64,000 nucleotides of DNA from Bacteroidales bacterium. GTDB taxonomy: Bacteria; Bacteroidota; Bacteroidia; Bacteroidales; UBA1715. Positions 26,631-35,000 of this stretch are shown here, piece by piece (position 1 is the stretch's first letter; each line of letters starts with the position of its first letter). A program made the position numbers and the translations under genes. The stretch spans positions 1 through 64,000 of the forward strand of contig JAFXAU010000030.1 of assembly GCA_017516865.1 (NCBI GenBank), written 5' to 3'. The notes under the pieces were generated by a model. The model was not told where the DNA came from. It worked only from the letters and a program-made list of their open reading frames with translations, and did no database searches.

Positions 26631-28027
26631 TCTGCTTTGCCCGAAATTACTATCGTTTCGGGTAATTTGCCGTAATCGACATTCATCCGTATTGCCCATT
26701 CCGACGGATACGGATTATTTGCGCGGTTTCCAATATTTTTCACAAAACCAACCGACACGCCATCATATAATAGATGAATCCATCCTTTTTCTGCCGTTGA
26801 CAATTGCAAAGGCTCTTTTCTAAAATAACGGACTGCATCTTCTTTGCTAATTTCCACCGACGGGAAGGCTTGTTTTTCGTACAATGAAGAAAACGCCAAT
26901 CCGGGCAAAGGATTTACCTTGTTTCCCATAACTTCGGCAATAGGAATGCCAGCATGCACAAGATTACACCGTGCAGCAACTTCGGTAAATATCTTCTTAT
27001 ATTCCTGAGGAAATGCTCCGATTTGTCCTGTTGGATTAGTAAAGAAGAAAAAATCGTCGGGTGATGTGATATATTTTTTGTACGGCAGGCTGTTCCTCTC
27101 AGACAACGGAACCCATCGTTTTGAATCTTGTGTTTTTTTCGATGGAGAATATTCGTCACCATCATTTTTCCGAACTATAGAAACCGAAAATCCTTCTCCC
27201 TTTGTTTTATGTGGGAAAAAGCGATAGGATGTCGCCCCGTTTTTATGCCGTTCCGTAATATTCCATTCTTCTTTCAATGGCACAGATTCACATTGTGCCT
27301 GTTTTTCTTCGATAAACCGGACCACTACATCTTCGTTTTCTTTTTCGTTGAATGTGCAGGTGCTATAAATAAGCATTCCGTCGGGAGCAAGACAACCCCA
27401 AATGTCATGTAAAATCCGTGTCTGTCGTTTGCTGCACAAATCCACATTTTCGGGCGACCACTCCGACGAAGCCTCGCTGTTTTTACGGAACATTCCTTCG
27501 CCCGAACAAGGTGCATCCACAATAATAATATCGAAAAATCCTCTGAGAAAACCGAAGTCTTTCGGGTCGTTATTGGTGACAATACAGCTGGGACTCCCCC
27601 ATTTGATTATGTTTTCGGACAAAATAAACGAACGGCTGCGAATCACTTCGTTTACAACAAGCAAACTTCCCGCTGGTAACAACGAAGCGACCAACGTGGT
27701 TTTTCCGCCAGGTGCGGCACATAAATCCAATACTCGCAAAGGCCTCGTCGTTTCTGGTTTTATAATCTGTTCCAAAAACATCGAAGCTGCTTCCTGAACG
27801 TAATATGCTCCCGCATGAAACAAAGGGTCCAACGTAAATACTGGCCGCGAGTCAAGATAATACCCCGTTCCGCACCAAGGCACAGGTGTCAGTTGTTGTT
27901 TCCCAATTTTCGACGGATTGATACGGATACTCGTCATCCGCTCCGTTTGTAAAGCAGCGACGAGTGCCTCTGCATCGGTTACGCCGGCAATTGATTCACG
28001 AAAATTCTCTGGTATAAAATTCTCCAT
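26627..28027 (-). CDS. RsmF/YebU-like 16S rRNA m5C methyltransferase (NOL1/NOP2/Sun family)
   Basis: 466 residues. The SAM site is DLCAAPGGKTTLVASLLP (near residue 110). Motif IV is DAPCSGEGMFRK and motif VI is YSTCTFNEKENE; together they supply the two catalytic cysteines of RNA cytosine-5 methyltransferases. The C-terminal third (about residues 290-466) matches the extra RNA-binding domains of RsmF, which methylates 16S rRNA in E. coli, so this subfamily is more likely than RsmB. The start lies 4 bases after the esterase stop, suggesting co-transcription. Confidence 0.88.
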   Translation of the reverse strand: MENFIPENFRESIAGVTDAEALVAALQTERMTSIRINPSKIGKQQLTPVPWCGTGYYLDSRPVFTLDPLFHAGAYYVQEAASMFLEQIIKPETTRPLRVLDLCAAPGGKTTLVASLLPAGSLLVVNEVIRSRSFILSENIIKWGSPSCIVTNNDPKDFGFLRGFFDIIIVDAPCSGEGMFRKNSEASSEWSPENVDLCSKRQTRILHDIWGCLAPDGMLIYSTCTFNEKENEDVVVRFIEEKQAQCESVPLKEEWNITERHKNGATSYRFFPHKTKGEGFSVSIVRKNDGDEYSPSKKTQDSKRWVPLSERNSLPYKKYITSPDDFFFFTNPTGQIGAFPQEYKKIFTEVAARCNLVHAGIPIAEVMGNKVNPLPGLAFSSLYEKQAFPSVEISKEDAVRYFRKEPLQLSTAEKGWIHLLYDGVSVGFVKNIGNRANNPYPSEWAIRMNVDYGKLPETIVISGKAD

Positions 28028-28031
28028 ATTA

Positions 28032-28793
28032 TTAAAAAGGTGCTGTTTTAGCGGTCGTATGCAATAAAAAAGTTTTTATGTCGAGTAGCACGAGGTAGTG
28101 AAATTCGAAGTCCTTGCTATTACCCCATCCGTGATTGCCCGTCGGGAAGATATTGTGCATTAGAAAAGTAGATTTCAACGCTTTTATATACAGTTTGGTA
28201 TTCCGAGGAGAAACCACTGCGTCGTCTTTCGAAACGAAAATCAACGTGGGAGGAAGTGAATCTGTGTGCTTTTCAAGGGAATAATAGTTTACAAGATCTT
28301 TGGGTGGATTTTCTCCTAACAAGTGCTGTCGCGAACCAAGGTGAGTCAGCCCCTTCCTCATTGAAATGACAGGATAGAACAAAATTTGAAAGGCTGGTTT
28401 CAATTCTTTGGGAGAATAGCAAGAATAAGTTGCTGCCAAATGTCCGCCGGCAGAAAATCCCGCAATTCCTATTTGCGACGTATCAACGCCGATTGACGGT
28501 CCAATTTTCTTTATTTCCTGCATAGTCTTTTGCACATCTTCGAACGGAATGGACGGATTTCCATCGGGAAGACGGTAGTTGAGCACAATCCACGTTATGC
28601 CGAGTTCGTTCATCTCCGCTGCCCAACCCTTGCCTTCGTGTTCGTCACAGACTGTTTCATAACCTCCTCCGGGACAACATATTATGGCAACTCCATTCGG
28701 CTTTTCAGGCGAAAAAATAGTGTATTTCCCTGATTGAGCGAAAATTACGCCACAAAGTAGCAGAGATAACACAAAACCAACCGTCCGTTTCAT
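28032..28793 (-). CDS. secreted alpha/beta hydrolase, acetyl-esterase/lipase-like
   Basis: 253 residues from the ATG at 28793 with a signal peptide (MKRTVGFVLSLLLCGVIFAQ). The oxyanion-hole region is IICCPGGGYETVC, the nucleophile elbow is GIAGFSAGGHLAATY (Ser in GFSAG), the acid is in FVSKDDAVVSPRNT, and the catalytic His is in NHGWGN. The pattern resembles carbohydrate acetyl esterases (BD-FAE or AXE-like), so deacetylation of plant or host glycans in the periplasm is plausible but not proven. A further upstream start is unlikely because a -7 box (28817-28810) lies in that stretch. rsmF follows at once. Confidence 0.85.
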   Translation of the reverse strand: MKRTVGFVLSLLLCGVIFAQSGKYTIFSPEKPNGVAIICCPGGGYETVCDEHEGKGWAAEMNELGITWIVLNYRLPDGNPSIPFEDVQKTMQEIKKIGPSIGVDTSQIGIAGFSAGGHLAATYSCYSPKELKPAFQILFYPVISMRKGLTHLGSRQHLLGENPPKDLVNYYSLEKHTDSLPPTLIFVSKDDAVVSPRNTKLYIKALKSTFLMHNIFPTGNHGWGNSKDFEFHYLVLLDIKTFLLHTTAKTAPF

Positions 28794-28809
28794 TGAAAAA
28801 TATTTTTTA

Positions 28810-28817
28810 CAAAAATA
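28810..28817 (-). promoter_or_regulatory. -7 promoter element of the esterase-rsmF operon
   Basis: TATTTTTG read leftwards, 17 bases ahead of the esterase ATG. Part of it overlaps the left copy of the 25-bp direct repeat. Confidence 0.45.
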
Positions 28818-28836
28818 TGAAAGTGTTTTGAAAAAA
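28812..28836. repeat. left copy of a 25-bp direct repeat
   Basis: An exact 25-base match, in the same orientation, to 30106-30130. It begins AAAATATGAAAGTGTTTTG. The two copies bracket the toxin-antitoxin patch. The gap 28837-29090 otherwise holds only a GTGCATTATGCATTGTG-type repeat-like stretch and the promoter and short ORF listed separately. Confidence 0.85.
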
Positions 28837-28979
28837 TGTTGCAATTCCTTGGTTGTACAAATGTTTTCTACCCAAGCTTGTTCCCAACTGTATATTCTCA
28901 TTCAAAACTGTACCAGATTCGCATTGAAAAGTGTACCACTTTTGTTACGTGCCTCTACCGTTCCATTGTGCATTATGCA

Positions 28980-29009
28980 TTGTGAATTGTGCATTATTTC
29001 CTATCTTTG
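28980..29009 (+). promoter_or_regulatory. full consensus promoter reading into a 39-codon ORF
   Basis: TTG (28980-28982), 19 bases, then TATCTTTG (29002-29009): a complete Bacteroidota promoter. It points right, into sequence with no full gene. Confidence 0.55.
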
Positions 29010-29016
29010 CCGCATC

Positions 29017-29136
29017 ATGATTGAGAAAGAACCAATACCGTACCCAACATTCCATTTCGGTTGTCAAGATTTATCTAGACATTTGTTGATTTACCTCTCC
29101 CGAATTTCGATAGTTTTAATGTCTATATACCGTTGA
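29017..29136 (+). pseudogene. 39-codon ORF behind an intact promoter, probably a truncated gene
   Basis: The ATG lies 7 bases after the -7 box. The peptide starts MIEKEPIPYPTFHFGCQDLS and stops after 39 codons. Its last third runs antisense through the C-terminal remnant at 29091-29162. The likeliest reading is the promoter and first codons of a gene whose body was lost; a genuine small protein is also possible. No family was recognised. Confidence 0.3.
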
Positions 29137-29162
29137 TCGGCAGGGATTTTCATAATCCATTT
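29091..29162 (-). pseudogene. C-terminal gene remnant (left copy)
   Basis: Twenty-three codons and a stop encode KWIMKIPADQRYIDIKTIEI and then RER. The segment is clearly related to the copy at 29971-30042 (shared ADQRY core and ER-stop). It lies 20 bases downstream of the HEPN stop and has no start of its own. The parent gene was not recognised. Confidence 0.45.
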
Positions 29163-29181
29163 TTCGATTTCGGAACGTTCG

Positions 29182-29589
29182 TTACATATTTTTGAGCCAT
29201 TCTTCAACCATAGCTGCAATCTGTGAAATAAATTCCACACTGCGAGGAAATAGCCAATCAACTGTATCCTTGTCATGAGTTAGAAAATCCTCGTAGTCGC
29301 CTGCCGTGCGTTTTGAATACAATAAACTATAAAACTTTCCTTGTTCTTGTGAAATTTTACCAGTCAGCACAAAGTGAAGTCCTAATTGCTGACGAACACC
29401 CTCATGTGATTTTACCTGAATCTTATTTGCTATCAATAAAGCACTTGCAGCATAAAAACAAGCATAGTACATTCTATTTACCGCAGTGTTATAAAAACCA
29501 TTTTCTATATGGCTTTTAACCTCTGCCAACGTGGTTTTGGCATTTTCGATTCGGTATGTTACAATGTCTTTTCGTTCTTCGTTTGTCAT
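29182..29589 (-). CDS. HEPN-domain protein, toxin side of an MNT-HEPN pair
   Basis: 135 residues, all helical. The HEPN signature YNTAVNRMYYACFYAASALL lies near residues 33-52, and TAGDYEDF follows near residue 95. In known MNT-HEPN systems the HEPN protein is an RNase toxin kept inactive through AMPylation of a tyrosine by the partner MNT antitoxin. Here the classic RX4-6H ribonuclease motif is not obvious by eye, so the active site is uncertain. The ATG overlaps the MNT stop (ATGA), the usual order and coupling for this module. Confidence 0.82.
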   Translation of the reverse strand: MTNEERKDIVTYRIENAKTTLAEVKSHIENGFYNTAVNRMYYACFYAASALLIANKIQVKSHEGVRQQLGLHFVLTGKISQEQGKFYSLLYSKRTAGDYEDFLTHDKDTVDWLFPRSVEFISQIAAMVEEWLKNM

Positions 29590-29894
29590 AGTGCAACGCC
29601 TTCTCTTTCAATGTTTTCGTAAAGTGGTGTTTTGCGTGTACCCCACAATTGTTTAGAAACAATGATGGGATTTATGGCTATTCCATGTTGTAGTTCAATA
29701 GGATACAAAACTGAGAAAATTTGTTCTTCGTCGGCAAGGCTTACTTGATTTAAATCCAATAAAATCAGCAGATCAATGTCGGAATTGTGGTGTGCATCGC
29801 CACGTGCTTCGGAACCAAACAAACGAACGTCCATAGAATAAGGAAGCGCTTGCAAAGCTGTTTTTATTGAAGCCGTAACGTTTTTCCGTACCAT
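29586..29894 (-). CDS. minimal nucleotidyltransferase (MNT) antitoxin
   Basis: 102 residues from the ATG at 29894. The polymerase-beta-type site FGSEARGDAHHNSDIDLLIL has the GS motif and the DxD metal ligands (DIDL). MNT antitoxins transfer AMP to the partner HEPN toxin and neutralise it. The frame is open for 49 codons upstream, but that stretch runs over the promoter and through the remnant region, so the short form is chosen. The HEPN gene follows with a 4-base overlap. Confidence 0.85.
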   Translation of the reverse strand: MVRKNVTASIKTALQALPYSMDVRLFGSEARGDAHHNSDIDLLILLDLNQVSLADEEQIFSVLYPIELQHGIAINPIIVSKQLWGTRKTPLYENIEREGVAL

Positions 29895-29910
29895 AACAAA
29901 ATCATTTTTA

Positions 29911-29941
29911 CAAAGATAAATAGATTTTCGTTGAAATGCAA
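29911..29941 (-). promoter_or_regulatory. promoter of the MNT-HEPN operon
   Basis: TTG (29941-29939), 20 bases, then TATCTTTG (29918-29911), read leftwards. Both boxes and their spacing fit the Bacteroidota consensus. The -7 box ends 16 bases before the MNT ATG. Confidence 0.72.
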
Positions 29942-29970
29942 GACTCAATAAATAACTTAATTCTTGATAG

Positions 29971-30042
29971 TTACCTCTCCCAAACCTCCAACATTCGCAC
30001 AGATAGATACCGTTGGTCGGCAGAGAAATATCGAAAAACAAG
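29971..30042 (-). pseudogene. C-terminal gene remnant (right copy)
   Basis: Codons for FRYFSADQRYLSVRMLEVWE and Arg, then a stop at 29973-29971. It is a diverged partner of the remnant at 29091-29162, 880 bases away, with both ending GGGAGAGGTAA on the minus strand. No start or upstream body was found. The rest of the gap between 29942 and 30183 holds the right 25-bp repeat and nothing else recognised. Confidence 0.45.
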
Positions 30043-30105
30043 TATCATCGTTTTTTCATTCCACGGCAGTTGTCAATAGGTTTCTTGAATTTAGGCTTAA
30101 TGGTC

Positions 30106-30130
30106 AAAATATGAAAGTGTTTTGAAAAAA
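30106..30130. repeat. right copy of the 25-bp direct repeat
   Basis: Identical to 28812-28836, 1294 bases away in the same orientation. Together they bracket the MNT-HEPN pair and both remnants. Confidence 0.85.
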
Positions 30131-30183
30131 AACCTGACAAAACAAGGGTATGCACAAAACTCGCAATTTTTCAAGGGAAAGGC

Positions 30184-30216
30184 ATAAAAAAAGCCTCAAC
30201 ATTTCTGCTGAGGCTT
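30184..30216 (-). terminator. intrinsic terminator of tRNA-Asn
   Basis: AAGCCTCA (30216-30209 on the minus strand) pairs with TGAGGCTT (30198-30191) around a 10-base loop. A run of seven T follows (30190-30184). It starts right after the tRNA 3' end. Confidence 0.85.
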
Positions 30217-30217
30217 G

Positions 30218-30291
30218 CTCCCAAAACTGGACTTGAACCAGTGACCCTCTGATTAACAGTCAGATGCTCTAACCAACTGAGCTATTTGGGA
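30218..30291 (-). tRNA. tRNA-Asn (anticodon GTT)
   Basis: 74 bases with acceptor stem TCCCAAA/TTTGGGA and discriminator G, D-arm GCTCAGTTGGTTAGAGC, anticodon loop CTGTTAA (GTT, Asn), and T-arm CTGGTTCAAGTCCAG. The CCA end is not encoded and must be added after transcription. A terminator follows immediately. Confidence 0.97.
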
Positions 30292-30344
30292 ATGTTGCTT
30301 CCTAAAAAGCTGTGCAAATATACAAGTAATTTTGAATAAAAAAA

Positions 30345-30352
30345 TATCTTTG
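30345..30352 (+). promoter_or_regulatory. -7 promoter element of the PfkB kinase
   Basis: TATCTTTG, 13 bases ahead of the ATG at 30366. No TTG box at the standard distance was found. Confidence 0.45.
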
Positions 30353-30365
30353 CAAAAAAAAGTCT

Positions 30366-31280
30366 ATGAATACGATTATTTTCGGAACAGTTGCGTTTGA
30401 CGCTATTGAAACTCCATACGCAAAAACGGATAAAATTATTGGAGGTTCAGGCACATATAGTTGTTTTTCAGCATCTTACTTCGTAAGACCACAAACTCTT
30501 TCGGCTGTTGGCTACGATTTTCCACAAGAGTTTATTCAAAAGTTGAAAGACAAAGGCATCGATTTGGACGGAATGCAGATTAAAAAAGATGAAAAATCAA
30601 TGTTTTGGTCTTGCCGCTATTTCGACAATATGAACCAACGCGAAACGCTGACAACCGAATTGAACGTGGTTGCAAACTATAAACCAATTCTTCCTGATTC
30701 ATATAAGGATACAGAATACATTATGTTAGGGAACGGCGACCCTGTATTGCAACGCACTGTGTTGGAGCAACTTAACCATAAGCCAAAATTTGTCGCCCTC
30801 GACACTATGAACTTCTGGATGGACACGATGATGGACGAATTGAAAAAAACAATTTCAATGGTCGACATCATTATCATAAACGACGAGGAGGCCTGCCAAC
30901 TATCGGGAGGCGAACGTCGCCTGTCAAAAGCGGCACATATAATCTGCGACATGGGTCCGCGCTATGTCATCATTAAAAAAGGTGAACACGGGGCTATGTT
31001 GTTCAGCAAAGACAAAGTATTTAGCGCTCCTGCGTTGCCGCTCGAAGATGTGGTTGACCCTACAGGTGCAGGCGACACGTTTGCGGGCGCATTCATCGGA
31101 TATATCGCTCAACAAGACAAAACAGACTTTGAAACGTTGAAAACCGCTGTGATTGTTGCTTCGGCAATGGCGTCGTTCACTGTCGAAAAAATGGGAACCG
31201 AAGCTCTCGAAAATTTGTCGGCAAACGACATCAAAAACCGAATCTTCAAGTTCAAAGAAATGACGGATTTTAAATTATAG
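30366..31280 (+). CDS. PfkB/ribokinase-family sugar or nucleoside kinase
   Basis: 304 residues. The family's C-terminal signature is DPTGAGDTFAGAFIGY (near residue 235), with the catalytic Asp of GAGD and the anion hole. The N-terminal substrate lid region has GGSGTYSCFSASYF. IIINDEEACQLSGG precedes the ATP site. It phosphorylates a sugar, nucleoside or related alcohol with ATP in the cytoplasm. Substrate specificity cannot be read from the sequence. It is a single gene that overlaps the convergent methyltransferase-like gene by 6 bases at the stop. Confidence 0.88.
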   Translation: MNTIIFGTVAFDAIETPYAKTDKIIGGSGTYSCFSASYFVRPQTLSAVGYDFPQEFIQKLKDKGIDLDGMQIKKDEKSMFWSCRYFDNMNQRETLTTELNVVANYKPILPDSYKDTEYIMLGNGDPVLQRTVLEQLNHKPKFVALDTMNFWMDTMMDELKKTISMVDIIIINDEEACQLSGGERRLSKAAHIICDMGPRYVIIKKGEHGAMLFSKDKVFSAPALPLEDVVDPTGAGDTFAGAFIGYIAQQDKTDFETLKTAVIVASAMASFTVEKMGTEALENLSANDIKNRIFKFKEMTDFKL

Positions 31281-32060
31281 GAACATTGCACGCACCTTCA
31301 TTGTGGTGTCGTGCCCTTTTCTATACATTTGACTTCTGTCGAAAATCCACTGCCATTCTCGTTCAAACGTATGTATAGGAAGCTGGCAGTGAAGCAGTTC
31401 TTTTGTGGACATAACTGAATCTTTTGCAGAAATATTTTCTTCCCTATAATCTGTCACCAAACACGTTTTTCCCCGTGGCAAAGCATCAACGTGCCGTTGT
31501 TGGACTGTTTCACGAATCGGCAGTAACTGCTGCTCCGAAACGTGGAATTTTTCTTTCAAATAATCGCAAAGAATTATATCCAACTGGTTCAGAATATTCA
31601 CTGAAACAACAAAATCGTATTGATTCAAATCCAATGCAGGAGTTACATTCCGAAATGCGGTCAAAAAATCTTCGAAACTTGTTTTTTGCTCGGCAATAGC
31701 CACTGCCCCATACGTCAAATCGGCTTCGACAAGATGCACATTAGGAAACTTCTTGGTCTTTACAACTATTTGTTCAGGATGAACAATATCAAACAAATAC
31801 ACTTCGTCGAATTGCTCTGAGAGTTCAGTCAAGGGAACGTCGAGAAGCCAACCGCTACCTAAAACTGCGACAGAATGTTTCTGTTCGACATTCTGTGCAG
31901 TTTCTAAGATATAATTTTTTGTCTGTTCCAAATGCGGTGTCCAGTTGTCTCGTTCTCGGACAAAACGGCTTTGAATACCAATCTGGTCTTTCGTGTAACC
32001 GGCCTTTCGCGCAATTCTCGAAAGACTTTTTTCCCTGAACAACCAATCAAAAACGGACAT
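31275..32060 (-). CDS. SAM-dependent methyltransferase-like protein, substrate unknown
   Basis: 261 residues from the ATG at 32060. A Rossmann-type motif I, VAVLGSGWLLDVPLTEL, is followed by VYLFDIVHPEQ (acidic end of strand 2), VHLVEADLTYG and YDFVVSVNILNQLD (motif IV region), consistent with a class I methyltransferase fold. Substrate and pathway are unknown. The start 14 bases after the stop of the giant GH8 gene suggests co-transcription. A longer form to 32102 would overlap that gene and is less likely. Confidence 0.62.
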   Translation of the reverse strand: MSVFDWLFREKSLSRIARKAGYTKDQIGIQSRFVRERDNWTPHLEQTKNYILETAQNVEQKHSVAVLGSGWLLDVPLTELSEQFDEVYLFDIVHPEQIVVKTKKFPNVHLVEADLTYGAVAIAEQKTSFEDFLTAFRNVTPALDLNQYDFVVSVNILNQLDIILCDYLKEKFHVSEQQLLPIRETVQQRHVDALPRGKTCLVTDYREENISAKDSVMSTKELLHCQLPIHTFEREWQWIFDRSQMYRKGHDTTMKVRAMFL

Positions 32061-32074
32061 GTTCGACGAACAAA

Positions 32075-35000
32075 TTAACGTATCAACGTAACATTGCCCC
32101 AAATTGGCTTCACAGACTGAGTAACCTTGAAGTTGTCTTCTTCGTGGTCTTCAAACGTCACTTCAACTTTGTAGCGGTACGTCCCCGACTGCATCAATTT
32201 TCCATTCACTTTTCCGTCCCATTCGGCATTTGGAGAACCTTTGCCATTCACACCCTCTGAATAATATACAAGGTTGTTCCATTGGTCATAAATCCAAATC
32301 TTGAACGTTGTACAGTTGAATCCTTTCGGTCTAAACACGCGAATATCTCCACTTGGCGACATCGGTGCAAATGCAGTTGGGAAATACAACCCATGTTCTA
32401 CGTCTACAAAGAACGCCTCGACTACGCTATTCTTACAACCAAACTCGTTTTCGGCAGTCAATTCAGCAGCATAATCGCCATAACGATACGTTTCGTCAAA
32501 GGTCTTAAAATTGTTCAGAACAATTGCCGTATCGGTATTTCTACCAAAATCCCAATAATAGTCAACGTGATATTCTTTTTCAACGCCTTTACTGTTCAAA
32601 ATCTGTGGTTCAGACAAGTTTGTGAACGTCACGACTCCTTCTTGACCAAGCGTTTCTGCCGTGAATTGAACATCAGGTTTGTTTACTACCTCAACAGGAT
32701 ATACCGTCACACCAATACAACCATATTTATTGGATTCATAAACAGATATTGTATCTAATCCTTCTTCGGTCCAGTCTATTGAACGGACAAAGCCTGTACT
32801 GTAATTTGATATTTCGTAAATCGCACGATTACCTGTTACCGACCAAATTGCCGAGTTATCGACATCGGATTTTGTAACCACGTATGTTTCGGTTTCACCC
32901 GCACAAATCTGGTCTTTTCCGATAATCTGAGGCACTGGAATTGCACTAATTAAGAATGGTAGCAGAACAGTGTCGCTCGAGCATCCATTTATTGTCTGCG
33001 ACATCCTTATTGCATAATCCCCTGCATCGCTGTACATTGTTGACAACTGTGGAGAATAAGCTCCTATCATCTCGCCATTTGCGTTGAACCATTTCGGTTC
33101 CGATGCCGCAGTTTCCAAAGTAACCGGCTGACCATCGTAACAGAATGCATCTTTCAACAACGTCGGGTCGACTGGTTTTGGATGAACAACGTACGGCACG
33201 TTTATTTCCTTACGGGTATCGAACGAACATGTCGAAACGGTCGTACGGGCTTTTATCATATACACGCCAGCTTTTTTAAACAAAGTATCAGCAATGTGTA
33301 ATGTGTCGCCAATACCAAGCGTAGCACCATTCGGAGCGACCCACGAAACATGTTCGTTTTCTGATTTACGGCTTACTATCAATGTTCCACCTTTTTCGTA
33401 CTCGCAGACAGTATCTTGTTGCTCAAGAACAGCCTCTTCTGGTCCGCCGACAATCTTCACGCGTTTTTCCGACCAGTCGCTTTCACATCCCGACTTGTCG
33501 GACTGTTTTGCATAGTAGGTGTAATCACCGACTGCCGTAGTAGGAACGGTGAAATAACGTCCCATAAATACAGGATTGTCGTCTTTGCTTTCGTACCAAT
33601 ATACAGTATTACCCGATTCGGCGACAATTACAGTTGTGTTCCCTTCGCACACCTCTATGTCGTTGACTTGTTTAAACGATACAGGAAGCGGTTTTTCTAC
33701 CACTTTCAACGTTACGACAGTTGGTTCGCCTTCACAACCGTTCAACGTCTGTGTAACGTAGAATGACTGCGAAACTTTGTCTCTCGGCTTGTAAGATGTT
33801 CCCGTAGCAACCACATTCGACAATGTTTCGTCTGAATACCACGTTGCATCAGCATCGCCGTGAGTTATCACCTCTAATTCCGTCATCGCATCGTACTCGC
33901 AAATTGTAGCATTTAGAGGAGTCGGTTTTGTCGGAATTGCATATACAATTGCCGTTGCTTCACGTTTCTCGCTCGTACAGCCCAATATTGTCTGCGTAGC
34001 CGAAACAACCACATTGCCTGGCATAGAGCCTGTTTCCGTATATGTCAAATCTCCCAATTCTCCTATGGCAATTGAATTCTTGTACCACTGAATGTCGGTT
34101 CCTTCGGCTGTAAATACAATGTCTTCGCCTTTACAAACATTTTCTGTCGTAATTACAGGTGCTTCAGGGATTGCATTTACTTGTACCAGAACAGCAAAAG
34201 GATTGCTTGAGCAATATTCCGTCTTATGAACGACATACAAAGAATACGAACCTGCATTTGGATACGAAACGGTATGAGTTTTTGAAATCTCATCAGCCGT
34301 TGTCATTTGCTCGTCTGAATACCAATACGTTTCAACATCGGAGGTCAACTGCATGTTTTCGTTCTCGCAGATTGCCATGTTGCCTGTAATTTTCGGTTGC
34401 GACGATGTCTTCATTTGCAACGTAACCGCTGACGGAACACCTTCACATTCGCCGTCGAACTGTGTTACATAATAGGTATAATCACCAACAGCGGTAATAT
34501 CGTTCGGTGCGTATTTGGCATTTGTCGAAACTATTGTACTCAAATCGTCTTGTTTGTACCATCGAATATCGTATTCGCCTTGCACAACCTCCATTTCAGG
34601 TACATCTTCGTTCGTACAGCCAACTACAACATCTTTCACAACCTGCGGAGAAGGAACAGGACAGTTGATGATTGAGAATGTGAGACAAGCAGGATCGCTC
34701 GTACATTCCCCGTCAGTCTCTGTTACACAATATGTCCAAGAACCGACTTCTTTCGCATATTGATGGTCTATAGACGCACCGATTCCGATGAGTGAATTAT
34801 GTTCGTCAATCCACGTATATGCACCGCCATTTCCTGATTCAATTTGAACTTTAAACTCATCGGCAGTGATAAGTTTCGTGATGTTCTTAACTTTTACCAT
34901 CGGGATATTGCGGATTTCAATATCCTTTTTCATACAATCTTCCTCAAAACAACCACTTGCTGCATCTACAGCCCGACAGCCAGTCTGCGGGTCATTGTAT

